64,000 nt of DNA from Mangrovibacterium diazotrophicum (GCF_003610535.1 NZ_RAPN01000004.1:186001-250000); one strand, 5' to 3'; positions 7,489 to 16,030 are shown, numbered from the stretch's first letter. Translations and numbers: made by a program. Notes: generated by a model from the sequence alone, not told the origin.

Positions 7489-9168
7489 ATGAAAAAGCAA
7501 TTTCTTTATTTGACCGGAAGCTTGTTAATGAGCATGTTGGTGGCGTGTCAATGCCCAACAACGGAAACGAAGCAGGAGCCTTCATCGATCGCAGGAATGA
7601 ACCTGCCTTTTGAAATGCCTGAGATACAAGTGCCAACTTTTAAGGCTGATACTTTTAATATCGTCGATTTTGGAGCAGTACCAAACGATCACAGCCTGAG
7701 TACTGTAGCCATCAACTCGGCCATTAAAAAATGTTCGGAATCGGGCGGAGGTGTCGTTTTAGTTCCGGCAGGCTTGTGGATAACCGGTCCGATTTACATG
7801 CAAAGCAATGTGAATCTGCACACAGCTAATGGTGCGTACATTCAGTTTACAGCAGATTTAAATCAGTATAAATTAATCGACTCGTTCTTTGAAGGACTGA
7901 GCGAAATTCGTTGCGAGTCGCCCATCATGGGACGCGATTTGGAAAATGTTGCGATTACCGGGCAGGGGATTTTTGATGGCGATGGCAGCAAATGGCGTCA
8001 GATTAAAAAAGAAAAACTGACGGCAAACCAGTGGAAGGAGTTTGTGAACTCCGGAGGTGTGGTTGTCGACGACCGCAAATGGTACCCGTCTGAAGCATCG
8101 ATGATTGGTAACGAGCACAAAGATCAGTTGCCGAAAGAATGGACGCTGGAAAATATGGAGCCTTTCAAACACTACCTGCGCCCTGTGATGGTGAGTTTCG
8201 TGAATTGTAAGAAGTTGTTGCTGGAAGGTGTGACTTTCCAAAACTCACCGGCCTGGAACGTGAACCCGCTGATGTGCGAGCATGTAACTTTGCGCAACCT
8301 GAGCATTCGCAATCCTTGGTTTTCGCAAAATGGCGACGGCTTGGATTTGGAATCCTGCCGCATTGGGGTGATCGAAAATTGTAGCTTCGATGTGGGGGAT
8401 GACGCGATTTGTATTAAATCGGGTAAAGATGAAGATGGCCGCGAACGTGGCAAACCAACCGAGCTGTTTGTCATTAAAGACTGCGTGGTTTACCACGGTC
8501 ACGGTGGTTTTGTGTTGGGTAGCGAAATGTCGGGTGGTGTGCGTAACCTGTACGCTAAAAACCTCACCTTCATCGGCACAGATTGTGGTTTGCGTTTTAA
8601 AAGTACGCGGGGTCGCGGTGGCGTGGTCGAAAATATTTGGATGGAAGACATCCGCATGAGCAACATCCCGACCGAAGCCATTCGTTTCAACCTGTTCTAC
8701 GCCGGCAAGTCGCCATCAGAAGATCCGATCACGGGCGACCTGATTATTGAATCGGCTCCTGTTAGCGAAGAAACACCTGCTTTCCGCAACATGTACTTTA
8801 AAAACATTTATTGCGACGGTGCGAAACAAGCTGTCAAAATTGTGGGGATCCCTGAAATGCCGGTTGAAAATATCCAGTTCGAAGATATGCTGATTAAAGC
8901 CGACAAAGGTATCGGTATCAATTACGCGTCAAAAATTGGCTTTAAAAATGTGGCCCTGCACCTTGACGAAGGCGGTGTAGCGGCAACTTTATCGAACAGC
9001 CAGGATATGACTTTTGATGCTTTTGAAACGACGGGTGCGGAACAGCTGTTCAAAATTGGTGGGACAACCACAAAAAACGTAAAACTGAATATGGCTGGTT
9101 ATACGCTGAACGAAAAAGATGTAGAAGTTTTACCGGCAATAAAAGACGAAGTTCATTTGCTGAATTAA
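7489..9168 (+). CDS. Glycoside hydrolase family 28, polygalacturonase-type lipoprotein
   Basis: Hydrolyses galacturonan or its oligosaccharides. The ATG at 7489 starts a lipoprotein signal ending MLVAC (Cys20); the in-frame ATG at 7435 would add 18 residues before it. The right-handed beta-helix enzyme has 559 residues. GH28 motifs appear in order: NGDGLD (281-286), GDDAICIK (303-310, with the Asp pair) and HGHGG (336-340). An RFKSTRGRGG segment follows and supplies the basic substrate-binding residues. The insert around residues 160-230 suggests an exo-acting enzyme (inference). A strong terminator follows and ends the pectin locus. Confidence 0.93.
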   Translation: MKKQFLYLTGSLLMSMLVACQCPTTETKQEPSSIAGMNLPFEMPEIQVPTFKADTFNIVDFGAVPNDHSLSTVAINSAIKKCSESGGGVVLVPAGLWITGPIYMQSNVNLHTANGAYIQFTADLNQYKLIDSFFEGLSEIRCESPIMGRDLENVAITGQGIFDGDGSKWRQIKKEKLTANQWKEFVNSGGVVVDDRKWYPSEASMIGNEHKDQLPKEWTLENMEPFKHYLRPVMVSFVNCKKLLLEGVTFQNSPAWNVNPLMCEHVTLRNLSIRNPWFSQNGDGLDLESCRIGVIENCSFDVGDDAICIKSGKDEDGRERGKPTELFVIKDCVVYHGHGGFVLGSEMSGGVRNLYAKNLTFIGTDCGLRFKSTRGRGGVVENIWMEDIRMSNIPTEAIRFNLFYAGKSPSEDPITGDLIIESAPVSEETPAFRNMYFKNIYCDGAKQAVKIVGIPEMPVENIQFEDMLIKADKGIGINYASKIGFKNVALHLDEGGVAATLSNSQDMTFDAFETTGAEQLFKIGGTTTKNVKLNMAGYTLNEKDVEVLPAIKDEVHLLN

Positions 9169-9205
9169 AGATCAAAGCGACATATTGGATTTTAGTTTTA
9201 TGAGT

Positions 9206-9246
9206 AGGGGTGCTCTCCGTGTTTAAGCGGAGGCACCCCTTTATTT
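9206..9246 (+). terminator. Strong hairpin terminator ending the pectin locus
   Basis: The stem 9206-9219 pairs with 9228-9240 (13 base pairs with one bulged T), with AGGGGTGC matching GCACCCCT. It is followed by TTTATTTA. It begins 37 bases after the GH28 stop. Confidence 0.85.
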
Positions 9247-9329
9247 ATGGGGAAGATAGTAGCGACCTGGTCGCGAGTATATTTGTCAAAAACGCGTTTT
9301 GCTTGGTATTGCAGATCGGAGAGGTATAC

Positions 9330-11066
9330 CTAAAAATGGATTAGAAGGCCGAATCCGAGTTTGCTGTAGTCCAACTCAAATTCCTGATCTTCAACTGAAC
9401 TGTCGTAGCTGGATACAGTTTTGTTTTCAACGCCGATAGCATACCTGACCATAAATAAGTTGAACAAGACTGCTGTTGCCCGGCCTCCATAGAAAAATCC
9501 ATCGTTGTTATAAGTAATTTCATTTTTCCAGTTTTCTACAATATACTCACTGCTGTAGCCACCTACTTCGCCTCCTAAATACACTTTAAACCAATATTTT
9601 CCAGGCTCGGCTTGAAGTCCTTTAAAAACTTTTACATCAAGTCCGGTGCTCCAGGCAAACGAGGACTGCATCTCTTCCGAAAAGCCTTCGTCCAATTTCC
9701 CAAAAGCGAGGTCCCAGTTTACTGCATCAGCAATTCCTAGTCCGACACCGTAAAGCATGAACATGGTCGATTCACTGTCTGCTTCGCTTTCACTGCTGTA
9801 TAAATCAAGTGTTCCTCCGAAGTGTGTAATCACTCCACTCTGAACGCCTTCAACCACTGCTGGAGCATACGTATTCGAAAATTTTGCTATCTGTTTCGAC
9901 GTTTGTTCCATTTGTGCTTCCTGTTGTTTCACTTTGGCCATTTGTGCGTCATATGCTGCTTGTCTGCGTGCCTGCTCCAGTTCTTGAGCTGATTTTTGTT
10001 GCGAAGCACTTGTAGTGGAGCCTGACTGGCCGCTTGAACTTGATTCAGATTTGGCAGCCGTTGTTCCCGAGATGGAACTGTTTGTTTGACGCGTGGAAGA
10101 ATTGGTTGTACTCTTGGAGGAGCTACCGGAATCGCTCCCCAAAGCGTTATTATCCGAACTGCTATTATTCGCGGTCGAACTCACTGTTTTCGTTCCTTGT
10201 TCTTTGTCTGCGGCTGACTGAAGCTTGGCCAATTGTTCGTCCACTTGACTAAGTTCGTTACTGTAATTGTTCGCTTCGTCAACCTTTGACAATTCCTGGT
10301 AAAGATTCTTCTTCTTCGTGAGACCTTCTGAAGTATTGGGTAATTGGGCAATCTCTGTTTTTAGCGATTTTATTTTCGCATTTTTAGCGGTCTCCTTCTT
10401 TTTAAGTTCCGCCAACTGTTCGTCAATCTTGCTAATTTGACTACTATACTTATTGTTTCCTTCTAGCTTATTTAAAGACTCGTAGGCCGATTTTTTCTGA
10501 ACTAATCCTTCCCAGTTGTCGCCCAACGAATTGATTTCAGCCCTTAATGCAGCTATTTTTAAGTTTTTCTCTTTTTTTGCCTTCGCCTCGTTTAGGATTG
10601 ACTGGAAGGTGTCTCCGCATTTTAGGATATTCGACTCAGCGTATACGCCGTATCGGTCACGATCGGCTTGACTGAACTTTAGTCGCATGTTATAGAGTTC
10701 AAATGAAGGGTGACTTTCCAGCGTTTGGAGACTTTCGAAAGAAACGGATTGACCTGATTCAACAGTTTTGGCACCGCCACTTCCCTCGAAACTCCAGCGG
10801 AGGCTGATCCACATTGCTGTTGGTGCGTTGTTCTTGATGGTGAGTCGATACATCACCTGTGGTTTGTCTTTGCTATAATTGTATCCGCGTTTTACTGCGA
10901 CATCCAGGTTTAAAAACTGATAACATGTCGGCGTATAGCCTTGCACTGTTGTCCATTGTTTAGGAGGTTCTCCCCCGAGTTCATAATCTACCTTAAGCGT
11001 CAGGCGCTCTTGTCCAAAGGCGTTTATCCCGAATACGATGAACAGAAAGAGTAATGTTTTTTTCAT
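9330..11066 (-). CDS. Exported coiled-coil protein with C-terminal barrel-like domain, unknown function
   Basis: I do not recognise this 578-residue protein as a named family. It has a signal peptide (ending NAFGQ) and an N-terminal globular part to about residue 165. A charged coiled-coil follows, made of two tandem copies of a repeat of about 58 residues; each copy carries the elements EGL-KK and Y-SS/NELS-DEQLA. Next come a long Ser/Thr/Gly-rich linker (about 290-355), a second coiled-coil, and a C-terminal domain rich in alternating aromatic and glycine residues ending LGFGLLIHF. That ending resembles an outer-membrane beta-barrel. The layout suggests an envelope-spanning or surface protein. 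The gene upstream ends 42 bases before this one starts, so they probably share an operon. Confidence 0.7.
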   Translation of the reverse strand: MKKTLLFLFIVFGINAFGQERLTLKVDYELGGEPPKQWTTVQGYTPTCYQFLNLDVAVKRGYNYSKDKPQVMYRLTIKNNAPTAMWISLRWSFEGSGGAKTVESGQSVSFESLQTLESHPSFELYNMRLKFSQADRDRYGVYAESNILKCGDTFQSILNEAKAKKEKNLKIAALRAEINSLGDNWEGLVQKKSAYESLNKLEGNNKYSSQISKIDEQLAELKKKETAKNAKIKSLKTEIAQLPNTSEGLTKKKNLYQELSKVDEANNYSNELSQVDEQLAKLQSAADKEQGTKTVSSTANNSSSDNNALGSDSGSSSKSTTNSSTRQTNSSISGTTAAKSESSSSGQSGSTTSASQQKSAQELEQARRQAAYDAQMAKVKQQEAQMEQTSKQIAKFSNTYAPAVVEGVQSGVITHFGGTLDLYSSESEADSESTMFMLYGVGLGIADAVNWDLAFGKLDEGFSEEMQSSFAWSTGLDVKVFKGLQAEPGKYWFKVYLGGEVGGYSSEYIVENWKNEITYNNDGFFYGGRATAVLFNLFMVRYAIGVENKTVSSYDSSVEDQEFELDYSKLGFGLLIHF

Positions 11067-11108
11067 AGAGATTTTTATTTGAGTTGATTATTTGTGGGAA
11101 AATTGGGG

Positions 11109-11678
11109 TTATCCTCTCACTCCAATTGCGGTACTCTTTTGATATTCCCGCTCAAGATCATCTTCTCCGTTTTCTTTGAGGTATTTGATGATGCTGTTGT
11201 TGATTTGTTGAAAAAAGCCTGGTTCGTCGGATTTGTAAGGCGGAATGATTTCAACGATTTTGTGACTTTGGTAGCTTTCCTTCAGTAAGGATGTCTTTTG
11301 CCTTTCCGCAATTTTCTGCTCGGCCAGCGATGGGTCTTTAACCGGAAATGCGAAATACATGCTGTAGTTTCCGCATTCCTTGTTTTGGTAGGTTTCCTGG
11401 TAAATAATCAGGTAGTCATCGGGTTTCAGGTTGATATCTTTAATCCGAACAGTATTTTCCGAGTTGGCGGTAATGTGGCTCTTTTTTACTTCCAAAATCT
11501 TTTTCCGGGTTTCGTACGGTAGTTTCGATGGGAGGTGAAAGGTTTCGTATCCCGCATCGGTTTTGCAAGCCCAGCTTAGTTTTTTTTCTTTAATAAGTAC
11601 AAAACAAGTTGTTTGTGACATACCCATGAGTGGCAATGCCAGCAACATGAACAACGTGCAGTAAAGGTGTTTTTTCAT
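11109..11678 (-). CDS. Exported protein of unknown function
   Basis: A 189-residue protein. The ATG at 11678 is chosen because it begins a clear signal peptide (MKKHLYCTLFMLLALPLMG), while a start at 11768 would add 30 unrelated residues. The mature part is mixed alpha/beta with lysine- and glutamate-rich helices. I see no enzyme motif. It sits directly before the coiled-coil protein gene, suggesting a joint role in the envelope. No family is claimed. Confidence 0.6.
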   Translation of the reverse strand: MKKHLYCTLFMLLALPLMGMSQTTCFVLIKEKKLSWACKTDAGYETFHLPSKLPYETRKKILEVKKSHITANSENTVRIKDINLKPDDYLIIYQETYQNKECGNYSMYFAFPVKDPSLAEQKIAERQKTSLLKESYQSHKIVEIIPPYKSDEPGFFQQINNSIIKYLKENGEDDLEREYQKSTAIGVRG

Positions 11679-11728
11679 TGAATGGGGTTTTGGTGTGTGA
11701 TCAAGTTTGGGTGTAGGAAATGAATGTT

Positions 11729-11971
11729 TTATTGGGGGCGAACATCGAAGACATAGCCGGAACCGCAATAAGGCTGCTGCGAAAATCGGCTGTGGGATAC
11801 CGGGTTGGGGAATCTGGAATGAATTGCTCGTTCCTGTTCCGTTTGTTCCCGAAACGAGGTTTCTAATGCGGCGATTTTTCGGTAATCGCCGTAAAGTTTT
11901 ATCCCTATTGCGGTGGCAATTGTCAGGAATAGGATTTTAAGTCCGGTTTTGCTTTTTAGAATATTTTCCAT
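11729..11971 (-). CDS. Small single-pass membrane protein, hypothetical
   Basis: An 80-residue reading frame from the ATG at 11971 (MENILKSKTG). It has one hydrophobic segment, roughly residues 10-28 (LKILFLTIATAIGIKLYG), followed by a charged, soluble tail. It ends 50 bases before the next gene on the same strand and could be the first gene of that operon. The tail is of low complexity and unlike any family I know, and no good ribosome binding site is visible. It may therefore be spurious; the membrane segment and operon position argue for it. Confidence 0.4.
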   Translation of the reverse strand: MENILKSKTGLKILFLTIATAIGIKLYGDYRKIAALETSFREQTEQERAIHSRFPNPVSHSRFSQQPYCGSGYVFDVRPQ

Positions 11972-12001
11972 CGCTCTTCGTTTTGTGCAAAACAATACCA
12001 G

Positions 12002-12029
12002 CCTGATTTCATGGTGTTTTGAAATCAGG
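12002..12029. repeat. Perfect 9-base inverted repeat (hairpin)
   Basis: CCTGATTTC at 12002-12010 pairs with GAAATCAGG at 12021-12029 across a 10-base loop. It lies 31-58 bases upstream of the small membrane protein start on the minus strand and 200 bases downstream of the LuxR-type gene. No T-run follows on either strand, so an operator or leader hairpin is more likely than a terminator. Confidence 0.5.
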
Positions 12030-12148
12030 TACGGTGTTGCCCTTCCTAAAGGGCTATTTCTTGTTTTGGTTTGTTGCGTTAAATACCAGTTACAACTGAA
12101 AATTGGTCTTCTCCAATTGTTACTTCAAAAGAACGATTCCAAATAAGT

Positions 12149-12189
12149 ACCTGCAATACTCAATTTGAGTATTTTGAGTATTGTCAGGT
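12149..12189. promoter_or_regulatory. Three TTGAGTATT half-sites in a nested palindrome, candidate operator
   Basis: AATACTCAA at 12155-12163 faces TTGAGTATT at 12165-12173 around one central T, forming a perfect 19-base palindrome. A further TTGAGTATT lies at 12174-12182. The outer arms ACCTG (12149-12153) and CAGGT (12185-12189) extend a second, larger palindrome with one unpaired base. It sits between the LuxR-type gene and the exported-protein operon, both on the minus strand. Binding of a dimeric regulator, perhaps the neighbouring LuxR-type protein, is inference. Confidence 0.5.
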
Positions 12190-12230
12190 AAAAAAAATAT
12201 TCGGGAATTACCGGTTTGGTTGAACGATAA

Positions 12231-13010
12231 TTAGTAGAGTTGATGGCTTCGAACGTATGCAATCAATTCCCCGGTTGAGCCGAGATTCAGTTTCTTCAGA
12301 ATATTTCGACGGTGGGTATCTACCGTGTGTGAACTGATATGAAGAATGTTTCCAATTTCTTTGCTGGTTTTCTTCATCGAGAGGAAACGGATAATATCAT
12401 TTTCCCTGTTCGACAACCCGTTGGATATTGCGCGTTGAGAATAGTTTTGGCTGTATAGGGTTTCGTACTCCTTTTCCTCGTTCAAACATTTGACGGTTGC
12501 CTTTATAGGGAGTGCTTCACCCTGTCCGATGATGGTGAGGTGTCCTAGACCAATGACTGGTTTGCCGATATCATCGAGCAGTAGCGGCGACTGGTGTTCG
12601 AATATGTTGACATAATTTCCCTTTGCCGTGCGAACCCTGAAATTCCAGGTGTATGAGAGGTGCATGCGTTTTTCAGGCTCAACTTCCGTCATTGTAAATA
12701 CCATGAGATCGTTTAAAACGCCAATCCAAACAGGCAGGTCTTCCGGGTGAAAATGACTTAGCCAATATTCGGCACCGACTGTTTTCATCAGTTGAGGATC
12801 CAGGCCCAGGTTTAAACTGAAGTTCTTACTCACAAAAGGAAAATGACTGAGGGTGGTGTTTGTAAGAATAAAGAATGAAAGGCTGGGGGGCATAAATTCA
12901 TCCATTTCCTTGATCTTCATGATGTGGTTTTTAATTATTCCGTGTTCCAGTTCGCTATTGCTTTGGAAAACCTCGTCGTAAATACTTAAAAGATTGTCGT
13001 CAATAGTCAT
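12231..13010 (-). CDS. LuxR-family transcriptional regulator with N-terminal sensor domain
   Basis: A 259-residue protein. The C-terminal part from about residue 195 is a LuxR/FixJ-type helix-turn-helix: LSNRENDIIRFL, then SKEIGNILHISSHTVDTHRR with the recognition helix, then LKKLNLGSTGELIAYV. The N-terminal 180 residues have PAS-like features, including a WNFRVRTAKGNYVNIFEHQSP stretch like the last strands of a PAS fold. No receiver domain with a phosphorylatable aspartate is apparent, so it probably senses a ligand or partner rather than a kinase. The adjacent palindromic sites at 12149-12189 are possible targets. Confidence 0.88.
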   Translation of the reverse strand: MTIDDNLLSIYDEVFQSNSELEHGIIKNHIMKIKEMDEFMPPSLSFFILTNTTLSHFPFVSKNFSLNLGLDPQLMKTVGAEYWLSHFHPEDLPVWIGVLNDLMVFTMTEVEPEKRMHLSYTWNFRVRTAKGNYVNIFEHQSPLLLDDIGKPVIGLGHLTIIGQGEALPIKATVKCLNEEKEYETLYSQNYSQRAISNGLSNRENDIIRFLSMKKTSKEIGNILHISSHTVDTHRRNILKKLNLGSTGELIAYVRSHQLY

Positions 13011-13463
13011 AGTTAGAAGGTACCAGGGGTTAAACTTGCTTTTAGAAAAAATATTGAACAGTAACAGTCGTAAAACGCTAAAAGATTTAGAGATATAGCA
13101 CTTTTGGATCTATTTAATTATTACTTAACAATCGATATTTTTATCCTTATCAAAATAGAATGAAAACAGGTTGTAGTCTTTATTTATTACTGTTGCTATT
13201 TTAATATAGAGATCAAGATGTTAATGATGATTTGTCTTGTTTTTATGAAGCTAATTTTAATCATAATTCTACAGGATTTCTTTTGTTGCGTTCCACGTCT
13301 AATTTTGTTTTGACTGTTGCTGTTTTGTGGGAGAGTTGGCGACCGGGGAATAGCAAGTAAAACATAGTTTTTAAATTTTTGCTGAAATGCAGTAACGCCT
13401 TGGTTATTTTATTTTTAGCGATCAAATTTTTATCCCTATCTTCGCCCGCTCAATTTCAATTTT
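13011..13463. other. AT-rich intergenic region with a possible promoter
   Basis: These 453 bases separate the divergent LuxR-type and acyltransferase genes. Both promoters should lie here. TATCTTCG at 13437-13444 resembles the Bacteroidota -7 box (TAnnTTTG) with one mismatch and would give a leader of about 15 bases for the acyltransferase. I found no convincing -33 TTTG partner, no open reading frame and no stable repeat. Confidence 0.4.
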
Positions 13464-14018
13464 ATGATGCGGAAAATAGCCGGGAAGGTCCTGGAAAAGC
13501 AAGGTTGGAAGGTTGTTGGAGATTATAACGGACTAAAGAAATCGGTTACCGTTTTTGCACCACACACGGCCCATGTTGATTTTTACTACGGAAAGCTTGG
13601 TTTTACTAGTTTGGGAATTAAGTTTAAACTGTTGACGAAAAAGGAGATGTTCTTTTTCCCAATGAGTTACATCATGAGGGCACTTGGTGCTGTCCCGGTT
13701 CGTGGTGTCAAGGGACAGAATGCGATCTTTCAGATCGTTGAAATGTTTGAAAAGGCCGATGAATTGCACGCCGTTATTTCGCCCGAAGGTTGGATTACGC
13801 GTAGAACAAAGTGGAATAAAGGTTTTCTGTATATGGCTCAGAAAGCCAAGGTGCCGATTGTTGTAACCACGCTCGACTACGAAAAAAAAGAAATGGGTGT
13901 TGTAAAAGTGATTCACGATACGTCCGATTTTAACGCAGTGATTGCCCAGTTGAGTGATATTTACAAAGATGTTCGCGGAAAGAATCCCGATCAGTTTTCG
14001 TTACATGTGCACGAATAG
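13464..14018 (+). CDS. PlsC-like acyltransferase
   Basis: A 184-residue enzyme of the glycerolipid acyltransferase (PlsC/LPLAT) superfamily, probably acting at the inner face of the cytoplasmic membrane on a lysophospholipid or related acceptor. The catalytic HX4D motif is His34 to Asp39 in PHTAHVDF. The second block is GAVPVRG (residues 75-81). The acceptor-binding block SPEG lies at 106-109, followed by TRRTKWNKGF. It is shorter than true PlsC and lacks an obvious N-terminal membrane segment, as in the compact family members common in Bacteroidota. The exact substrate cannot be told from sequence. Confidence 0.85.
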   Translation: MMRKIAGKVLEKQGWKVVGDYNGLKKSVTVFAPHTAHVDFYYGKLGFTSLGIKFKLLTKKEMFFFPMSYIMRALGAVPVRGVKGQNAIFQIVEMFEKADELHAVISPEGWITRRTKWNKGFLYMAQKAKVPIVVTTLDYEKKEMGVVKVIHDTSDFNAVIAQLSDIYKDVRGKNPDQFSLHVHE

Positions 14019-14023
14019 CGTTA

Positions 14024-14569
14024 CTATTCGTCTTTTACCCAACTAAACGCTTGAATATTGATGCCGACATAACAATCGTCGGCGCAGTTGTCGGGTGTGT
14101 AGCCGCATAAACTTATTACTCCCGAGGCATCGGTGTCGAAATACAGGCTATTGTTCGACTCATCAACAACCAGGTAATCTTTTACACAGGTTTCGTACAA
14201 ATCATCAATGGTAAATAAAGGCACACCGGCTGTATGACTTCCGAGACTGTCGCCTGTTTCAGTCCACTCCTCGTAAACAACTTCTTCATTTTCCGGATTA
14301 TTCATTGAAAAAGCCTGGTATGATCGTTGGCTAACGGTCCCATCTGTAACCGTTAAGGTTGTCACCGAGCGGTATCCCGTCCACGATTCAGAAGTGACGG
14401 AATAGACATATGATGTTCCATTTTTTAATTTCAGATTTTCCCAGCGGCTGAAGCTTTCGTCGTACGTAATTCCGCTATCTCCTTTAATGCTGGTCGATTC
14501 GGGTGTATCTTCATCACACGCCCAAAGTGTAACGAGAAGAATGACAAAGAGAAAATTGAAATATTTCAT
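14024..14569 (-). CDS. Hypothetical lipoprotein
   Basis: A 181-residue protein with a short signal and lipobox-like VTLWAC, so the mature protein would start at Cys18. The rest is acidic and rich in Ser, Thr and aromatic residues, resembling a small beta-rich periplasmic or surface domain. Four cysteines near the end (CGYTPDNCADDC region) could form disulfides. I recognise no family. It converges with the acyltransferase gene with only 5 bases between the stop codons. Confidence 0.65.
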   Translation of the reverse strand: MKYFNFLFVILLVTLWACDEDTPESTSIKGDSGITYDESFSRWENLKLKNGTSYVYSVTSESWTGYRSVTTLTVTDGTVSQRSYQAFSMNNPENEEVVYEEWTETGDSLGSHTAGVPLFTIDDLYETCVKDYLVVDESNNSLYFDTDASGVISLCGYTPDNCADDCYVGINIQAFSWVKDE

Positions 14570-14682
14570 AATTGTTTCGGTTGGCCTGTATTAGATCGAT
14601 GCAAACTGTTTAAAAACGTTGCGTTAAATACAACAAAATTCCTGCCACAATTAGCCGATGCGGACGTTCATTACATCATTTT

Positions 14683-15117
14683 TTACCCTCTACCGTACGA
14701 TTTCTCTGCAAACGCTTTAAACGAATCCAGAATGGCTTGCCAGCCCGCTTGTTGCATGTCCGCCGGGTTTTGGTTTTCAGCGTCAAATGTTGTTAGAACC
14801 TCCGTTTCCCCGTTTGTCTCCTTAAAAAGCACGGAAACTTTTCTTCCGTCAGCAATTTCGTATTTCAGGCTTTTGTGAGGAATAACTTCGGTGTAGGTGC
14901 CTTCAAAATCGAAGCTCATACTCCCGTCTTTGGAAGCCATGGTGTAGCAAAATTTGCCGCCCGGTTTTAGTTCGCTTGTGGCTGCCGGACAATGCCAATC
15001 GTCCGATGCATGATTCCAGCGCGTAACCGCGCTTGGTGTTGTGAAATAAAACCAAGCCTTCTCTACCGGTACATTCACTTTGGTTTGCACCGTAATTATG
15101 GTTTGTTGTGTTCCCAT
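14683..15117 (-). CDS. SRPBCC/AHSA1-like domain protein
   Basis: A 144-residue protein of the START/SRPBCC fold. The opening TVQTKVNVPVEKAWFYFT, the WNHASDDWHCP segment and the FEGTYTEVIP strand are characteristic of the activator-of-Hsp90-ATPase-1-like (AHSA1) bacterial group. The C-terminal helix (GWQAILDSFKAFAE) closes the hydrophobic cavity. Function is unknown; members bind small hydrophobic ligands. Its start lies 3 bases after the stop of the VOC protein gene, so the two are cotranscribed, a pairing common in Bacteroidota. Confidence 0.85.
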   Translation of the reverse strand: MGTQQTIITVQTKVNVPVEKAWFYFTTPSAVTRWNHASDDWHCPAATSELKPGGKFCYTMASKDGSMSFDFEGTYTEVIPHKSLKYEIADGRKVSVLFKETNGETEVLTTFDAENQNPADMQQAGWQAILDSFKAFAEKSYGRG

Positions 15118-15120
15118 GAT

Positions 15121-15558
15121 TTAAGCGTTTGTCGTATAATTCACCATCCACTGGATTCCGTACTTATCGGAAAAGCTGCCAAAATAGGCGCCCCAAAACA
15201 TATCAGCCATGGGCATATGTACTTTCCCACCGTCGGATAAAGCAGTAAACAGGCGGTCGGCTTCCTCGCGGGAGTCGGGCTCGAGATTGAGGTTCACGTT
15301 GTTGCCCATGTTAACTTTCAACCCCATTGATTTGGGCATGTCGCAGCCCATCAGGACGAAGTCGCCCATGATTGGTAATGAGACGTGCATAATCAGTTTC
15401 TTATCTTCATCGGAAAGGGGAGGCATGTTTTCGGATGGCGGGACATCTGAAAAACGGGAAAACCCGAACGAGTATTCTGTTTTAAAGACTGATTTATAGA
15501 ATTCGAACGCTTCTTCGGCCTGGCCGTCGAAGTTGAGGTAAACACTTACTTTTGCCAT
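15121..15558 (-). CDS. VOC-superfamily (glyoxalase/PhnB-like) protein
   Basis: A 145-residue protein starting MAKVSVYLNFDGQAEEAFEF, typical of the PhnB/glyoxalase-like group of the vicinal oxygen chelate fold. Two beta-alpha-beta-beta-beta modules are visible. The end MFWGAYFGSFSDKYGIQWMV is a hallmark of this group (W-x2-xxxDxxGxxW-type ending). The group is widespread, and the reaction and ligand of this member are unknown. It is the first gene of a two-gene operon with the AHSA1-like protein. Confidence 0.87.
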   Translation of the reverse strand: MAKVSVYLNFDGQAEEAFEFYKSVFKTEYSFGFSRFSDVPPSENMPPLSDEDKKLIMHVSLPIMGDFVLMGCDMPKSMGLKVNMGNNVNLNLEPDSREEADRLFTALSDGGKVHMPMADMFWGAYFGSFSDKYGIQWMVNYTTNA

Positions 15559-15692
15559 AACTTATCGATTTAGTTGTTTGGTATTGAAACAGGTGGGTGA
15601 TCTGATTTGTTGACAGGCTGGGATTTAAAAAAGATTAATTGTGCTGGTTGAAAAGTGGTACCTTTAGCTTTGTTAGACTAAAAGAAAAGATT

Positions 15693-15953
15693 GTGAGTAG
15701 AAGTGATCAATTAGCAGAGGATCGGACAAGGCTGGCCAACCTGCGTACTTTCCTGGCTTTTGTCCGCACAGCCATTATGGTTTTCGCCACCGGCATTACC
15801 TTTATCAAGTTGTTTTCGGCCGACGAGTCACTGGTCATCATCGGTTGGATGCTGTTGCCGGTTTCGTTGGGGACCCTCGTCGTTGGTTTCATTTTATACC
15901 TGAGGATGAACAAGGAACTGAAAGAAACCGGCAAAGATCCTGTCAGCGATTAA
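15693..15953 (+). CDS. DUF202-family small membrane protein
   Basis: An 86-residue protein from a GTG at 15693 (reads MSRSDQLAED). A TTG at 15639 in the same frame would add 18 atypical residues. The motif RTRLANLRTFLAFVRTAIM is the family signature of DUF202 (YidH-like), followed by two membrane segments (about 28-46 and 51-71). Function is unknown; relatives are inner-membrane proteins. The gene stands alone, and its only nearby hairpin is the shared terminator at 16031-16058. Confidence 0.82.
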   Translation: MSRSDQLAEDRTRLANLRTFLAFVRTAIMVFATGITFIKLFSADESLVIIGWMLLPVSLGTLVVGFILYLRMNKELKETGKDPVSD

Positions 15954-16030
15954 CGCTCAAATTTTAAATTGACGAAATTTACTGCAGGCATTTGCGAATA
16001 AATTAACGCCATCGGATCGATCCTTTAACG

